In this document: positions 26,819-36,759 of the stretch, piece by piece
Layout: each line of letters opens with the position of its first letter
Position numbering within the stretch: position 1 is the stretch's first letter
NCBI RefSeq assembly: GCF_013410115.1
Contig: NZ_JACCCV010000001.1
Span: forward strand, 1,922,001-1,986,000
Reading direction: 5' to 3'
Origin: Tunturiibacter gelidiferens
GTDB lineage: Bacteria; Acidobacteriota; Terriglobia; Terriglobales; Acidobacteriaceae
Length of the DNA stretch: 64,000 nucleotides
Position numbers and translations under genes: made by a program
The notes under the pieces: generated by a model
What the model saw: only the letters and a program-made list of their open reading frames with translations
The model's database searches: none
Told to the model about the DNA's origin: nothing

Positions 26819-27388
26819 GTGAAAATCGATGCGTTTCGCTTGAAGTCTCTTCCGATTGCGTTTTCGGTGGCAATCGGCGCGTTGGCTCTCAACTCCGCGG
26901 CGCAGCAGCCTGCGGCCCATTCCATGCAAGGAGGAGGACAGATGTCGAACGTTGATGCCCATGCTGCTACGATCCATCGTCTTTATGAGGAGTGCCTGAA
27001 TCAAGGGCGGACGGATTTGTTGCCTGAGCTGGTGACGGCGAATGTGGTGAATCATACGGGGTCGAACGAACAGAGGGGACTGGCTGCGTTCGAGCAAGGC
27101 ATGCAGCAGGTTCGGGCGATGTATCCGGATCGTCACTTCACGGTGGACGATGTTTTGACCAATGGGGACAAGGGCGCGGCGCGTTGGACGATGGTCGCGA
27201 CGAATACTGTTCCTATTCTTGGTGTGGCTCCGACGGGGCGACAGCTGACCAATCATGGCGTGGTGTTCTACCGGTTTGAGGGAGCGAAGATTGCCGAGGT
27301 TTGGATTCAGGTGGACCAGCTTGGTGTGCTGCGTCAGATTGGCGTGCAGATTCCTGGTCTTCCGGCGAAGGCTGGAGCGGAGCGCTAG
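26819..27388 (+). CDS. Secreted SnoaL-like ester cyclase/hydrolase-type protein
   Basis: A 189-residue protein with a signal-like N-terminus (LPIAFSVAIGALALNSAAQQ). The rest is a SnoaL-like/NTF2 fold: IHRLYEECLNQGRTDLLPELVTANVVNHT, MYPDRHFTVDDVLTNGDKGAARWTMVATN, a GRQLTNHGVVFYRFEGAKIAEVWIQVD strand pair. Such proteins are widespread and usually of unknown substrate. The GTG at 26819 has GAGGTG upstream. It is the first target of the adjacent TetR regulator and is followed after 55 bp by an NAD(P)-binding protein. Confidence 0.82.
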   Translation: MKIDAFRLKSLPIAFSVAIGALALNSAAQQPAAHSMQGGGQMSNVDAHAATIHRLYEECLNQGRTDLLPELVTANVVNHTGSNEQRGLAAFEQGMQQVRAMYPDRHFTVDDVLTNGDKGAARWTMVATNTVPILGVAPTGRQLTNHGVVFYRFEGAKIAEVWIQVDQLGVLRQIGVQIPGLPAKAGAER

Positions 27389-27443
27389 ATGCGAAGGCGC
27401 TAAACAAGAGGGTGCTGGACAGAGTGAGTGAGAGGAGAATGCA

Positions 27444-28058
27444 ATGCGATTAATGATTCTTGGTGCGACGGGCGGGATCGGACGGCTGCTTGTTTCCGGT
27501 GCGCTCGAAGCAGGGCATGAGGTGACGGCGTTTGTGCGTTCTCCAGAGAAGGTAAGCCAGAAGAGCCCGCGGTTGCGTGTGATTGGCGGCGATCTTTTTG
27601 ATGTGCAGCAGATGGCTGTTGCTGTCCGCGAGAGTGAGGTGGTTATCTCCGGATTTGGTCCGTCTACCCTGCGCAAGACGACGCTGCGGCGTGATTTTGG
27701 GCATGCAGTGGTGCAAGCGATGCGGGTGGCCGGAGTGAGGCGTTTGATCCACGTCACGTCGGCGTTTTTGTTTTCGGACGCAGGAGCGATGGTTGCGTTA
27801 TTTGGCGGCACGCTGTTTCACAATGTGGTGAAAGACCATGTGAGGTCGGAGGCTGAGATGATGCAGCCTGATCTGGAGTGGACGATGGTGCGGCCTCCGC
27901 GGCTGGTGAACCAGACTGCAAAGGGTCGGATACGAGAGGTGGCAGGGCACCTGCCGAAGGGCGGCACCGTGATCTCGAGAGGCGATGTGGCGAGCTTCAT
28001 GCTGAAGGAGGCGGCTGCGCCGCGCTACGTGAGGCAGATTGTCGGGATCAGTGATTGA
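27444..28058 (+). CDS. NAD(P)H-binding (atypical SDR) protein
   Basis: A 204-residue protein of the NAD(P)H-binding/NmrA-like group. It has the atypical Rossmann motif MILGATGGIGRLLVSGAL at the N-terminus, VIGGDLFDVQ and the VIHVTSAFLF-like strand (RRLIHVTSAFLF), and lacks a clear YxxxK pair. These proteins act as flavin/quinone reductases or redox sensors. GAGAGGAG lies upstream of its ATG. Co-oriented with the SnoaL-type gene, it is probably under the same TetR operator. Confidence 0.85.
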   Translation: MRLMILGATGGIGRLLVSGALEAGHEVTAFVRSPEKVSQKSPRLRVIGGDLFDVQQMAVAVRESEVVISGFGPSTLRKTTLRRDFGHAVVQAMRVAGVRRLIHVTSAFLFSDAGAMVALFGGTLFHNVVKDHVRSEAEMMQPDLEWTMVRPPRLVNQTAKGRIREVAGHLPKGGTVISRGDVASFMLKEAAAPRYVRQIVGISD

Positions 28059-28136
28059 GTGAAACGACGGGCCAGGTGTTCGAGCTAGAGCAAATTTCGA
28101 GTTGATGTAGAGGATGCCGAACGGAGGGCAAAAGCA

Positions 28137-28178
28137 GATTCCTCCCCCTTCGACTTCGCTCAGGGTGCGGAATGACAA
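28137..28178. repeat. Dispersed intergenic repeat, GGATCCTTCGG type, diverged copy 2
   Basis: GATTCCTCCCCCTTCGACTT followed by CGCTCAGGGTGCGGAATGAC resembles the motif at 12588-12618 with insertions. It sits between convergent genes. Confidence 0.5.
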
Positions 28179-28224
28179 CAAAAATGAGCGGTAGAACACC
28201 TCTATAGCAACAAGAAATTTGCTT

Positions 28225-29268
28225 TTAGCGCGTCATGCGATCGAGGTGGCGGTAGCCGCCGGTGGCGATGAAGGCGGTGAGGAAGATGGTGAAGTTGTAG
28301 CTGGCGTGGATGAGGGTTGAGGCCAGAACAGAACGAAGGCGGATGCGTATGGCGCTGAGGATGAGCGAGACGCAGAAGAGCAGCAGCAGTACGGGCCAGG
28401 TGAAGGCTGTCTGCTGGCCGTGGAGCGCGGCGAAGAGGATGCTGGTGAAGACGGCGGAGAAGACCAGGGCGGGCGTGGAGATCTTGTTGTTGGAGTACCA
28501 GAACTCGCGGGCGGCGGGGGTGCGGGGGAGCGAGAGCCAGTCGTAGGCGATGGCGACGGCGGGCAGGAGGAAGCCGCGGAAGAGGATCTCTTCGAAGAGG
28601 GGGGCGAGGAGGATGCCGAAGAAGGTGACCAGCCAGACGTCCGATGGCGTGCGGAAGAAGTCGTCCATGGGGATGTCTTTGGGGATGGCGATGACGGACG
28701 AGATGGCCTGCACGGCGAAGGAGAGGGTGAGGCCGATGGGGATGAGGCGGAAGGCGTTGCGGCGGGCGGCGTCGGGGTTCGCGTCGATGCCGTTGGCGAA
28801 GGGACGCTTCCAGAGGAGGGGGAAGACGAACCAGGAGATGGCGAGGGTCGCGAGGTAGGTGAAAGCCTCTGAGGCTATGAGCAGCTTGGGCGGAAAGGAG
28901 GCGGCTGATAGTTTGCCGCCGATCGCGGGACCGTGAGTGAAGCCGAGGAGAAGTAGCTGGGTGAGGAAGAGGAAGAGGCCGGCGATGGCGAGGAAGAGGA
29001 GGGCGTGGCCGAGGTTGGGGATGCGGTGAGGAGCGTCCTCGGGCGCGTCATTGGGCGTGTTGTCCATGGGAGGCTGAAGGATGGCCTCGCCTTCGGGGAG
29101 TATGGGGTGCACGACGGGAGCGTCTGATTGGCTTCGGGTCTGGGGTGGGGCGGGAACCGGGTTTGGAGAAAGAAAAGCGGCCGTGTGTTGGGCGATGTCC
29201 GAGCTAGCGGATCGGGACACGGGGGACCCGGAGGCTTGGGTTGCGGGGTTCGGGGTTAGTTCGCTCAT
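28225..29268 (-). CDS. CPBP-family intramembrane glutamic protease
   Basis: A 347-residue membrane protein. A proline/serine-rich cytoplasmic N-terminal region of about 90 residues precedes seven or eight hydrophobic segments. The CPBP (Abi) motifs are present: [11 protein letters not shown] near residue 226, FAALHG near 290 and [12 protein letters not shown] near the C-terminus, giving the glutamates and histidines of the intramembrane active site. Substrates are unknown; eukaryotic relatives process prenylated proteins. Its ATG overlaps the uvrA stop by four bases on the same strand. Confidence 0.88.
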   Translation of the reverse strand: MSELTPNPATQASGSPVSRSASSDIAQHTAAFLSPNPVPAPPQTRSQSDAPVVHPILPEGEAILQPPMDNTPNDAPEDAPHRIPNLGHALLFLAIAGLFLFLTQLLLLGFTHGPAIGGKLSAASFPPKLLIASEAFTYLATLAISWFVFPLLWKRPFANGIDANPDAARRNAFRLIPIGLTLSFAVQAISSVIAIPKDIPMDDFFRTPSDVWLVTFFGILLAPLFEEILFRGFLLPAVAIAYDWLSLPRTPAAREFWYSNNKISTPALVFSAVFTSILFAALHGQQTAFTWPVLLLLFCVSLILSAIRIRLRSVLASTLIHASYNFTIFLTAFIATGGYRHLDRMTR

Positions 29269-32200
29269 GCTTTTTTCGTGCTTGGGGCCGGCTTTGAGGC
29301 GGGTGGTTTGTTCTTCGATCCTGAATCTTTTCGAGTCCCTGCATTGCTTATTGTGGACTTCTTTGCGGCTTTTGGCTTGATGCTTTTGGGGGATCTTTCG
29401 GCGGGTTTGGTGGTGCTGGCTTTGGCGAGACCGGTTTTCTTCTCTGGTGCGATGAATTTGGCTTTTGGCTGTTTGATCGCGTCGGGGGCGGCGGCGATGG
29501 TTCGGGGCTGGGGGCCGGCGTGGCTGGTGCCGTTGCGGCTGGCGAAGTTGGATTTGTGGGAGGTGTAGTAGCGGGCGAGGAAGCCTCCGGTGTGGGAGGC
29601 GGCGACGGTGGCGATCTGCTCGGGCGTGCCGTGGGCGATGACGCGGCCGCCGCCTTCGCCGCCCTCGGGACCCATGTCGAGGATGTAGTCGGCGTTGCGG
29701 ATGATGTCGAGATTGTGCTCGATGATGACGACGGTGTTGCCTAGGTCGGTTAACCGGTGGAGGACCTCAAGCAGTTTTCTGACATCGTCGAAGTGGAGGC
29801 CGGTGGTGGGCTCGTCGAGGAGGTAGAGGGTGCGGCCAGTCTGGCGCTTGCTGAGCTCGCGGGCGAGCTTCATGCGCTGGGCTTCGCCGCCGGAGAGGGT
29901 GGTGGCGGACTGGCCGAGATGGATGTAGCCGAGGCCTACGTCGACGAGGGTTTGCAGCTTGATGTTGACGGTGGGGATGTCTTTTAAGATTGGGACGGCG
30001 TCGGCGATGGGGAGGTCGAGGAGGTCGGCGATGGAGTAGCCGTTGAACTTGACGGACAGGGTCTCCTGATTGTAACGACGTCCGTTACATACTTCGCAGA
30101 GGACATAGACGTCGGGGAGGAAGTTCATCTCGATGCGGCGCTGGCCTTCACCCTGGCAGGCTTCGCAGCGTCCGCCCTGGACGTTGAAGGAGAAGCGACC
30201 GGGCTTGTAGCCGCGCTCGCGCGATTCGGGGAGCATGGCGAAGAGGTCGCGGATGGCGGTGAAGACGCCGGTATAGGTGGCGGGATTTGAACGAGGAGTC
30301 CGCCCAATCGGGGACTGGTCGATCTGGATTACTTTGTCTAGCTGATCGATGCCGATGACCTTGCCGTGCTGGCCGGGCTCTTCGCGAGAGCCGTAGAGTT
30401 CTTTGGCGAGGGAGCGGTAGAGGATGTCGTTGACGAGGGTGGATTTGCCGCTGCCGCTGACGCCGGTGATGACCGTCATGACGCCGAGGGGGAAGTGGGC
30501 GGTGACGTTTTGCAGGTTGTGGGAGTGGGCGTCTTCGACGGTGACCCAGTTGTTGGTGAGTTCGCGGGGTTGGGTCCGGGCAAGGATCTCGATCTTGCCG
30601 GCGAGGTACTGGCCGGTGATGGACGCTGGATTGTCCATGATTTGTTGGGGGGTGCCGTCGGCGATGAGGAGGCCGCCGTTTTTTCCGGCGCCGGGGCCGA
30701 GGTCGAGGACGTAGTCAGCCTTGCGGATGGTGTCTTCGTCGTGCTCGACGACGAGGACCGTGTTGCCTAGGTCGCGGAGGTTTTCGAGGGCGTTGATCAG
30801 GCGCTGGTTATCGCGCTGATGGAGACCGATGGAGGGCTCGTCGAGGACGTAGAGGACGCCGCGGAGGCGCGAGCCGATCTGGGTGGCGAGGCGAATGCGT
30901 TGGCCTTCGCCGCCGGATAAGGTGGCGGCGGAGCGGTCGAGGGCGAGGTAGCCGAGGCCGACGGCGTTGAGGAACTCGAGGCGCTCGATGATCTCGCGCT
31001 GGAGGCGGTCGGCGATGATGCGGTCGCGACCTACGAAGTTTATGTTGCGGGCGGAGGTAAGAGCGCGCTCGAGAGGTAGGGCGGTGAAGTCGGCGATCGA
31101 TGCGCCGTTTACCGTCACGGCAAGGGATTCGGGGCGGAGGCGGCGGCCTTTGCAGACGGGGCAGATGGTCGCGGACATGTACTGCATCATGTACTCGCGA
31201 TAGCCCTCGGATTTGGTGTCTTCGAGGTTGGAGCGGAGGTATTCGAAGATGCCATGGAAGCCCGTGCGGCCGGCTTCGGCGCGCGGGGGGCCGTAGAGGA
31301 AGAGGTTTTGCTGCTCGGTGGTGAGGTCTTCGAAGGGGAGCTTAATGTTGATTTTTGTTTTTTCGGCGAAGAGCTTGATGAGGCGGAGGAGGTAGGCGGA
31401 GCCGCTGCCGGGGCCCATGGCGCCGTCGAGGAGCGGCTTGGACCAGTCGGTGATGGTCTTGGCGGGGTCGAAGTCGTAGATGCTGCCGAGGCCGTGGCAG
31501 TTGGGGCAGGCGCCGTAGTTGGAGTTGAAGGAGAAGCTGCGGGGCTCGAGGCGGGGGACGTTGATGCCGCAGTCTGGGCAGGCCATGGAGGAGGAGTAGA
31601 GGGTTTCGTCCTGCTCACGGGTGTTGGGGTTCTGAATGCCGATGAGGACGAGGCCGTTGGCCATCTGGAGGGCTTTGGTGACGGAGGTCTCGAGGCGGCG
31701 GGTGTCGTATTTGGAGGTTGCGTTGGCGAGGGCTGCGTTGGTGTTGGGTTCTCTCGCTTCGGGTGGGAGGGGCTTGAGGATGATGCGGTCGACGACGGCT
31801 TCGATGGTGTGGTTCTTGCGCTTTTCGAGGCGCATGCCTTCGGTGAGCTCGGTCATCTCGCCGTCGATGCGGGCGCGGAAGCCTTGCTGGTCGAGGGCTT
31901 CGAGCTCTTCGCGGAACTCGCCTTTCCGGCCGCGGACGATGGGGGCGTAGACGGTGATGCGTTCGCCGGGGGAGAGGGCGGCGATGCGTTCGACGATCTG
32001 CTCGGCGGACTGGCGGGTGATGGGGCGGTGGCAGTTGGGGCAGTGGGGCTGGCCTACGCTCGCGTAGAGGAGGCGGAGGTAGTCGTAGATCTCGGTGATG
32101 GTTCCGACGGTGGAGCGGGGGCTGCGGGAGGTGGTTTTCTGTTCGATGGAGATGGCGGGGGAGAGGCCGTCGATGGCGTCGACGTCGGGGCGCTCCATCT

Positions 32201-32405
32201 GGTCTAAGAATTGTCTTGCGTACGCCGATAAGGTTTCTACGTAGCGGCGTTGGCCTTCGGCGTAGATGGTGTCGAAGGCGAGAGAGGATTTTCCGGAGCC
32301 GGAGAGGCCGGTGACCACGGTGAGGGTATTGCGCGGGATGCTGACGTCGACGTTGCGCAGATTGTGCTGGCGAGCGCCGCGGACGGTGATGTGAGTAATG
32401 CCCAT
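29265..32405 (-). CDS. uvrA: Excinuclease ABC subunit A
   Basis: A 1,046-residue damage-recognition ATPase of nucleotide excision repair. Both Walker A motifs are visible ([10 protein letters not shown] near 32 and [10 protein letters not shown] past the middle), both LSGGE/A signatures ([24 protein letters not shown]), and zinc-finger cysteine pairs ([33 protein letters not shown]). Ordinary UvrA is about 940 residues; this one carries an additional C-terminal tail of about 105 residues rich in K, P, S and A. The start at MGITH is chosen as the usual UvrA N-terminus; in-frame upstream starts lack ribosome-binding sites. Confidence 0.96.
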   Translation of the reverse strand: MGITHITVRGARQHNLRNVDVSIPRNTLTVVTGLSGSGKSSLAFDTIYAEGQRRYVETLSAYARQFLDQMERPDVDAIDGLSPAISIEQKTTSRSPRSTVGTITEIYDYLRLLYASVGQPHCPNCHRPITRQSAEQIVERIAALSPGERITVYAPIVRGRKGEFREELEALDQQGFRARIDGEMTELTEGMRLEKRKNHTIEAVVDRIILKPLPPEAREPNTNAALANATSKYDTRRLETSVTKALQMANGLVLIGIQNPNTREQDETLYSSSMACPDCGINVPRLEPRSFSFNSNYGACPNCHGLGSIYDFDPAKTITDWSKPLLDGAMGPGSGSAYLLRLIKLFAEKTKINIKLPFEDLTTEQQNLFLYGPPRAEAGRTGFHGIFEYLRSNLEDTKSEGYREYMMQYMSATICPVCKGRRLRPESLAVTVNGASIADFTALPLERALTSARNINFVGRDRIIADRLQREIIERLEFLNAVGLGYLALDRSAATLSGGEGQRIRLATQIGSRLRGVLYVLDEPSIGLHQRDNQRLINALENLRDLGNTVLVVEHDEDTIRKADYVLDLGPGAGKNGGLLIADGTPQQIMDNPASITGQYLAGKIEILARTQPRELTNNWVTVEDAHSHNLQNVTAHFPLGVMTVITGVSGSGKSTLVNDILYRSLAKELYGSREEPGQHGKVIGIDQLDKVIQIDQSPIGRTPRSNPATYTGVFTAIRDLFAMLPESRERGYKPGRFSFNVQGGRCEACQGEGQRRIEMNFLPDVYVLCEVCNGRRYNQETLSVKFNGYSIADLLDLPIADAVPILKDIPTVNIKLQTLVDVGLGYIHLGQSATTLSGGEAQRMKLARELSKRQTGRTLYLLDEPTTGLHFDDVRKLLEVLHRLTDLGNTVVIIEHNLDIIRNADYILDMGPEGGEGGGRVIAHGTPEQIATVAASHTGGFLARYYTSHKSNFASRNGTSHAGPQPRTIAAAPDAIKQPKAKFIAPEKKTGLAKASTTKPAERSPKSIKPKAAKKSTISNAGTRKDSGSKNKPPASKPAPSTKKA

Positions 32406-32648
32406 GTGAGTTCTGTGGCGATGTTCGGCCAAGTCTCTAGAATACGGCATTTTTAGGGGGAGAGATTTGCTGGAAGGATCGTTGGTTTGGATCGAGGCAA
32501 CCCCGGAATGGGAAAGATGTATCCGAAGGAGCAATAACAGCTACTTTCGGGCCATTGTAATCACACAGAAGTTTGTAACAATAGTCACGATGTAAAAGTC
32601 TTGTTGCTGGCGGAATGGGCTGGCAGCCTGGAAATCCGAGGAGTGGGT

Positions 32649-32822
32649 GTGAATTCGTCGATTGTGTTGGTGTCTGCGGTGTTAGCTTCGTTGGCGGTGG
32701 GTGTCTTGGTGGCCTACGGAGTTTGTATCGCCATGTTTAGTGCGTTCCAGATGCACGCGCGTCAGATCGCGGGGAATGCTGCCCGTCAGGTCTCGGCTAC
32801 TGTGCAGGTTCTGAAGAGCTAG
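32649..32822 (+). CDS. Small single-pass membrane protein
   Basis: A 57-residue protein starting at GTG 32649, with GAGGAG about five bases upstream. The first 33 residues form one hydrophobic segment (IVLVSAVLASLAVGVLVAYG), followed by a short amphipathic tail (AFQMHARQIAGNAARQVSATVQVLKS). No family is recognised. It is alone on the plus strand between uvrA and a minus-strand gene. Confidence 0.6.
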   Translation: MNSSIVLVSAVLASLAVGVLVAYGVCIAMFSAFQMHARQIAGNAARQVSATVQVLKS

Positions 32823-32883
32823 ACGGCGACGCCGAGAGCCTGGAAGCCGCGGTTTGTCTGCATTTTCAATCCTAAATTGGGCG

Positions 32884-33660
32884 TTATTGAGGCGGAGCTG
32901 GCTGGCGGAGGCGCTGGAGCTGCTCGTAGATCTGCTGAGGCGTTTTGACGCCATTGGGTGAGTCCGGCTGGGAGGTGTCGGCCGGAGTGGCTGAATCTGG
33001 TGTGGCGGGAGTGATGGGCGGGGCCGTTCGATTGCGGGTGGAAGGTGCTTCAAAGGTGGAGGGCGGCGGGGGCTCTGGTGCTGGTTGAGCCTGTTCGGTA
33101 TCAGATTTGTCGTCGAAGGTTTGCGCGTTTGGGTTGGGAGGCGTTGGACCGCCCTGGCGCGGGGTGAGGATGAGTTCGGCGGGCGTCGTGCCATCGCGAG
33201 CCACTAGGAGCATATTGCTGCCGGTGCCGTCCAACAGATCGGCTAATACCTGATCCGGCGCGGCGGGACCGTAGTGGCCGAAGACGCGCTCGTCCATGAC
33301 GCCTCCTGTGATCTTTATGCCGGTCTCGCGGGAGATTTGACGGAGGATCTGATTGAGGCTGGAGTTGTCGGCGGTGACCGAAAGGATGCCGTTGGCCAGA
33401 GTGACCTGGGCGTGCTTTGGCTGCTCCTGGGATGGAGTGAGGGGCGTGGCGGGCGTGGGCGGCGGCGTGGGTGCAGTGGTGAGAGCTGTGGCTGGGAGGG
33501 TGGACAGCGTCTGGACCGCGCCCGCGGGTTTAGCCTGCGGAGCCGGAGCGGTCTGCGCCGACAGCAGAGCGGAGAAGGCGAAGCTGGCGGCGGTGATGAG
33601 ACGAATTGGCGTGCTGCTCTGCATGTAGTTGTAGGACGAGTTGCGGCGAAGGAATGTCAT
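32884..33660 (-). CDS. Secreted proline-rich protein with secretin/TonB short N-terminal (STN)-like domain
   Basis: A 258-residue exported protein. After a signal-like segment (IRLITAASFAFSALLSAQ) comes a Pro/Thr/Ala-rich linker, then at about 84-150 a compact domain (ILSVTADNSSLNQILRQISRETGIKI ... LADLLDGTGSNMLLV) with the strand-helix pattern of the STN domain found in secretins and TonB-linked sensors. A second Pro-rich stretch ends in TPQQIYEQLQRLRQPAPPQ. Short STN proteins may be assembly parts or sensors. No secretin gene is adjacent. A start at 33624 is also possible. Confidence 0.7.
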   Translation of the reverse strand: MTFLRRNSSYNYMQSSTPIRLITAASFAFSALLSAQTAPAPQAKPAGAVQTLSTLPATALTTAPTPPPTPATPLTPSQEQPKHAQVTLANGILSVTADNSSLNQILRQISRETGIKITGGVMDERVFGHYGPAAPDQVLADLLDGTGSNMLLVARDGTTPAELILTPRQGGPTPPNPNAQTFDDKSDTEQAQPAPEPPPPSTFEAPSTRNRTAPPITPATPDSATPADTSQPDSPNGVKTPQQIYEQLQRLRQPAPPQ

Positions 33661-33939
33661 CCGTGACGAGTACGTGCTCTCATGATCAGCTTATCGCGGA
33701 CGAGGCTCGGTAGAGTTACTTTTCTATCGCAGCCAGCGGGTTGGTCCTGTTCGTTCCGGAGCTTTCGAGTGGCCTGCAATCATGAGTGAAGGATCCGACT
33801 CTTTTGATTCAGGTGTTTGGTGACGACGACTTTGAAGACGCCGCCTGTCTGGATTTGTGAGAGTGGCTGTAGACTGAGGATGCCTTTGGCGAGTCTCGAA
33901 TCAGTCCGCTGAGTCCTCGAGGCACCGCAACAGGCTGAT

Positions 33940-34965
33940 ATGGCGGGCGTGATGATTAGATTGAAGACCGGATGGCTGACGTTGGGGCTACTAGTGGGAG
34001 GGGTTGCGTCGGCTGAAGTGTGCACGACGCAGTCGCAGATGACGGGGGCGGATCGGGACGCTTTGGCTGCAGCGGCTCGCGGGCTGGCAACGAAGGTTCA
34101 GGCCGGTGATGTGAATGGTCTGCGTGCGGCCACAGCTGCGGAGTACGCGAAGGACTTCGGCGGCATTGGAGATGTTGTGGGCAGCACTTCAGCGCATGTG
34201 AAGGGCGGCGCGTTGCAGGTGGAACAGGTGTATCTGCTGGATGGGTCGCAGCTGAAACGTGGTGCGGATGGGTCGGTGCCCGATGCACAGTTTTTCTGTT
34301 CGTTGAATAAGTCAGCGGCTGAGGCAGATTTTATTATCTCTGGACTCGCTCCGGGACGTTACGGATTTGCGATGGTGGATGTCCGGGATGGAAGCTCGCC
34401 GTGGCGGCTGTCGTTTCTTTTACGTCAGGATCAGGGGCAGTGGGTGATGGCGGGGTTTTATCCGAAGCCTCTGCTGGCGGCGGGGCATGATGGGTTGTGG
34501 TACTGGACGCAGGCGCGATTGATGACCGCGCAGAAGGAACACTGGAATGCATGGCTCTACTATCAACAGGCGGAGAGTTTACTGAGGCCAACAAACTTCA
34601 TTCAAAGCACGCACCTTGAGAAGCTGAAGGCAGAGGAGACTGCCGCTGCTCCGCCTGCATTGTCGGAGGGCGTGAGTGCAGAGTCTCCGCTGGTGGTGAA
34701 GGGAACTGATGGAGCGGAGTACCGCTTTACCGCGCTTGGCGTTGATGACTCCCTGGGGAATGACAAGGTGGATGTCACAGCACACTTGAAGGTGGACCAG
34801 CTTGGGGATGCAGCTGCGGCCCGGAAGCGAAACTCGGATGCGATGAACGCACTGCTGGCTGCGTATCCGGAGCTGAGGAAGCCGTTTCATGGAGTCTGGA
34901 TGATTGCGGAGGTTCCCGGTCAGAACCCCTTCGCGACGGAACAGGCGATGAGCCAGATTCATTGA
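33940..34965 (+). CDS. Secreted protein of unknown function
   Basis: A 341-residue protein with a signal peptide (WLTLGLLVGGVASAEVC). Segments such as LAAAARGLATKVQAGDVNGLRAATAAEYAKDF, FIISGLAPGRYGFAMVDV and WYWTQARLMTAQKEHWNAWLYYQQAESLL point to a helical, TPR-like core between two mixed domains, but no known family is recognised. A GTG/ATG choice at the N-terminus (33940 or 33952) does not alter the signal peptide. Confidence 0.7.
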   Translation: MAGVMIRLKTGWLTLGLLVGGVASAEVCTTQSQMTGADRDALAAAARGLATKVQAGDVNGLRAATAAEYAKDFGGIGDVVGSTSAHVKGGALQVEQVYLLDGSQLKRGADGSVPDAQFFCSLNKSAAEADFIISGLAPGRYGFAMVDVRDGSSPWRLSFLLRQDQGQWVMAGFYPKPLLAAGHDGLWYWTQARLMTAQKEHWNAWLYYQQAESLLRPTNFIQSTHLEKLKAEETAAAPPALSEGVSAESPLVVKGTDGAEYRFTALGVDDSLGNDKVDVTAHLKVDQLGDAAAARKRNSDAMNALLAAYPELRKPFHGVWMIAEVPGQNPFATEQAMSQIH

Positions 34966-35111
34966 ACACACGGCGAGGATCGCAGCATCATTTCAGATGA
35001 CTGATAAGGGTTTGATGGGGTAGTGATATCTTGAGAATCGTTTCTGCAGGACGATAGGCAATGCGCCGGACGAAGACTCACCTTCCAGGTTAAAACTGTC
35101 ACTCTATTGAT

Positions 35112-35780
35112 ATGGATAAGAAAGAAATGACGACAAAAAATAAAAAGACATTGAGTCAGGCAATTCAGGAGCGCAGAGCGACACCAAGTTTTGATGGTGC
35201 GTCGATTCCTGTTGAGGACCTGCGCCAGATTCTCGATGCGGGTCTGCATGCACCGAGCGGGTACAACCTTCAGCCCTGGCGGTTTGTCGTGGTGCAGTCG
35301 GTGGAGCAGAAGAAGAAGCTGCGTGGAGCGAGCTACAACCAGGGCAAGGTGGAAGAGGCGTCGGCGGTAATTGTGGCCTGCGGCGATACAGATGGATGGC
35401 GTAAGGATCTGGACCTGATACTCGAGAAGGGACGCAAAGGCGGGATGCCGGAGAGTTACGCGGCGCAGGCACAGAGCAGCGTGCTGAACTACATGTCGAG
35501 CTTCAGCAGCGGACAGATGCAGGGTTGGCTGAATAAGCAGGTGATGCTGGCGTTTACGCACATGATGTTGATGGCGGAGGTGATGGGATATGACACCGCG
35601 CCGATGGAAGGGTTCGAACAGGACAAGGTGCATGAGGTACTGCGGCTTCCGCTGAGCTATTGGGTAGTTGCGCTATTGGCGATTGGGCATGTAAAGGGTC
35701 CGGACAAGTTCGATGGCGGTCGATTTGAGATCGGACATACCGTATTTGGCGAAGAGTTTGGCAAGCCTCTGAAGCTGTAA
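35112..35780 (+). CDS. Nitroreductase-family protein
   Basis: A 222-residue FMN-dependent oxidoreductase. Family features are IQERRATPSFDG near residue 18, LDAGLHAPSGYNLQPWRFVVV (FMN binding) at about 40-61 and LPLSYWVVALLAIGHV near the C-terminus. These enzymes reduce nitroaromatics, quinones or flavins with NAD(P)H; the natural substrate is unknown. It lies 18 bp before an alpha/beta hydrolase gene on the same strand, so the two are probably one transcript. Confidence 0.9.
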   Translation: MDKKEMTTKNKKTLSQAIQERRATPSFDGASIPVEDLRQILDAGLHAPSGYNLQPWRFVVVQSVEQKKKLRGASYNQGKVEEASAVIVACGDTDGWRKDLDLILEKGRKGGMPESYAAQAQSSVLNYMSSFSSGQMQGWLNKQVMLAFTHMMLMAEVMGYDTAPMEGFEQDKVHEVLRLPLSYWVVALLAIGHVKGPDKFDGGRFEIGHTVFGEEFGKPLKL

Positions 35781-35798
35781 GGTGGAGATGATTCTGCT

Positions 35799-36755
35799 AT
35801 GAAGCTTGCACTGCGCGTTTTGGCTGTTCTCTTGCTTTTGATGATTTCGGCCGGGCTGATCTTTTATCGATATCCCCTTTGGGTTGCGGATCAGCACACT
35901 CGGTTTCATCTGTGGCGCGAGGGCGTGAAGAGCGAGTATGTCGAAGCTGGCGGGTACAGGCTTCATTATTTTGAGGCGGGACCGGTGGGCGGGGGTGGCA
36001 CGCCGCTGGTGTTGGTGCATGGGCTGGGAGCTCGGGGGGAAGACTGGGGGGCGATGATTCCGTCGCTGGCAGCGCAGGGATTTCATGTGTACGTGCCGGA
36101 TCTGCTTGGTTTCGGCCGATCGCCTAAGCCCGATGTGAGCTACTCGATCTCGCTGCAGGAGCAGACTGTGGCTCAGTTTATGCAGGCGGTGCATGTTGCG
36201 AGGGCAGATGTTGGCGGATGGTCGATGGGCGGCTGGGTCGTGATGAAGCTTGCGCTGGATCATCCGGAGATGGTGGATCGGCTGATGGTGTATGACAGTG
36301 CGGGGCTGTATTTTCCGGCTACGTTTGGGCCGGAGTTGTTTACTCCGAGCGATCCGGCTGGGGTGAGGAAGTTGATTGCTATTCTGACGCCGAAGCCTCG
36401 GGTTATTCCTGACTTTGCGGCGGAGGCTATGGTGCGGAAGCTGCAGGCCAATGCATGGGTGGTGAATCGGAGTACGGCTTCGATGATCAATGGGCGAGAT
36501 CTGCTAGACTTTCGTTTGCATAATATCTCGCAGCCGATGTTGATCGTGTGGGGCGCGCAGGATGAGTTAATTCCGCTGGCGTCGGGCGAGGCGATCCATA
36601 AGAGTGTGCCGCAGTCTGTTTTGAACATCGTTGAGGGGTGCGGACATCTTGCTCCTGCTGAGTGTGCGAAGCCGGTGGTCGAGGGGACGGTGGAGTTTTT
36701 GCGAGCGCAGCCGCCTATGCGCGGGGGTGGCAGGACGTTTGCTGCGGGGTATTAG
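35799..36755 (+). CDS. Membrane-anchored alpha/beta hydrolase
   Basis: A 318-residue serine hydrolase. An N-terminal transmembrane anchor (LAVLLLLMISAGLIFY) is followed by the alpha/beta fold with oxyanion motif LVLVHGLGARGEDW, nucleophile elbow GGWSMGGW near residue 142, an acidic residue in WGAQDELIP and the catalytic histidine in VEGCGHLAP near 284. Relatives hydrolyse esters, lactones or C-C bonds. It follows a nitroreductase gene. The 192-bp hairpin element begins five bases after its stop codon. Confidence 0.9.
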   Translation: MKLALRVLAVLLLLMISAGLIFYRYPLWVADQHTRFHLWREGVKSEYVEAGGYRLHYFEAGPVGGGGTPLVLVHGLGARGEDWGAMIPSLAAQGFHVYVPDLLGFGRSPKPDVSYSISLQEQTVAQFMQAVHVARADVGGWSMGGWVVMKLALDHPEMVDRLMVYDSAGLYFPATFGPELFTPSDPAGVRKLIAILTPKPRVIPDFAAEAMVRKLQANAWVVNRSTASMINGRDLLDFRLHNISQPMLIVWGAQDELIPLASGEAIHKSVPQSVLNIVEGCGHLAPAECAKPVVEGTVEFLRAQPPMRGGGRTFAAGY

Positions 36756-36759
36756 AGCG

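Noticed and set aside
31254..32207. A long plus-strand open frame opposite uvrA, and similar frames opposite purB, aguA and glnA
   Set aside because: They are antisense shadows in GC-rich genes; composition is dominated by G/E/V runs and no domain is seen.
33780..34025. An 81-codon minus-strand frame whose C-terminus looks protein-like
   Set aside because: It overlaps the start of the secreted protein gene at 33940 and has no supporting start signal; could be a remnant but cannot be shown.
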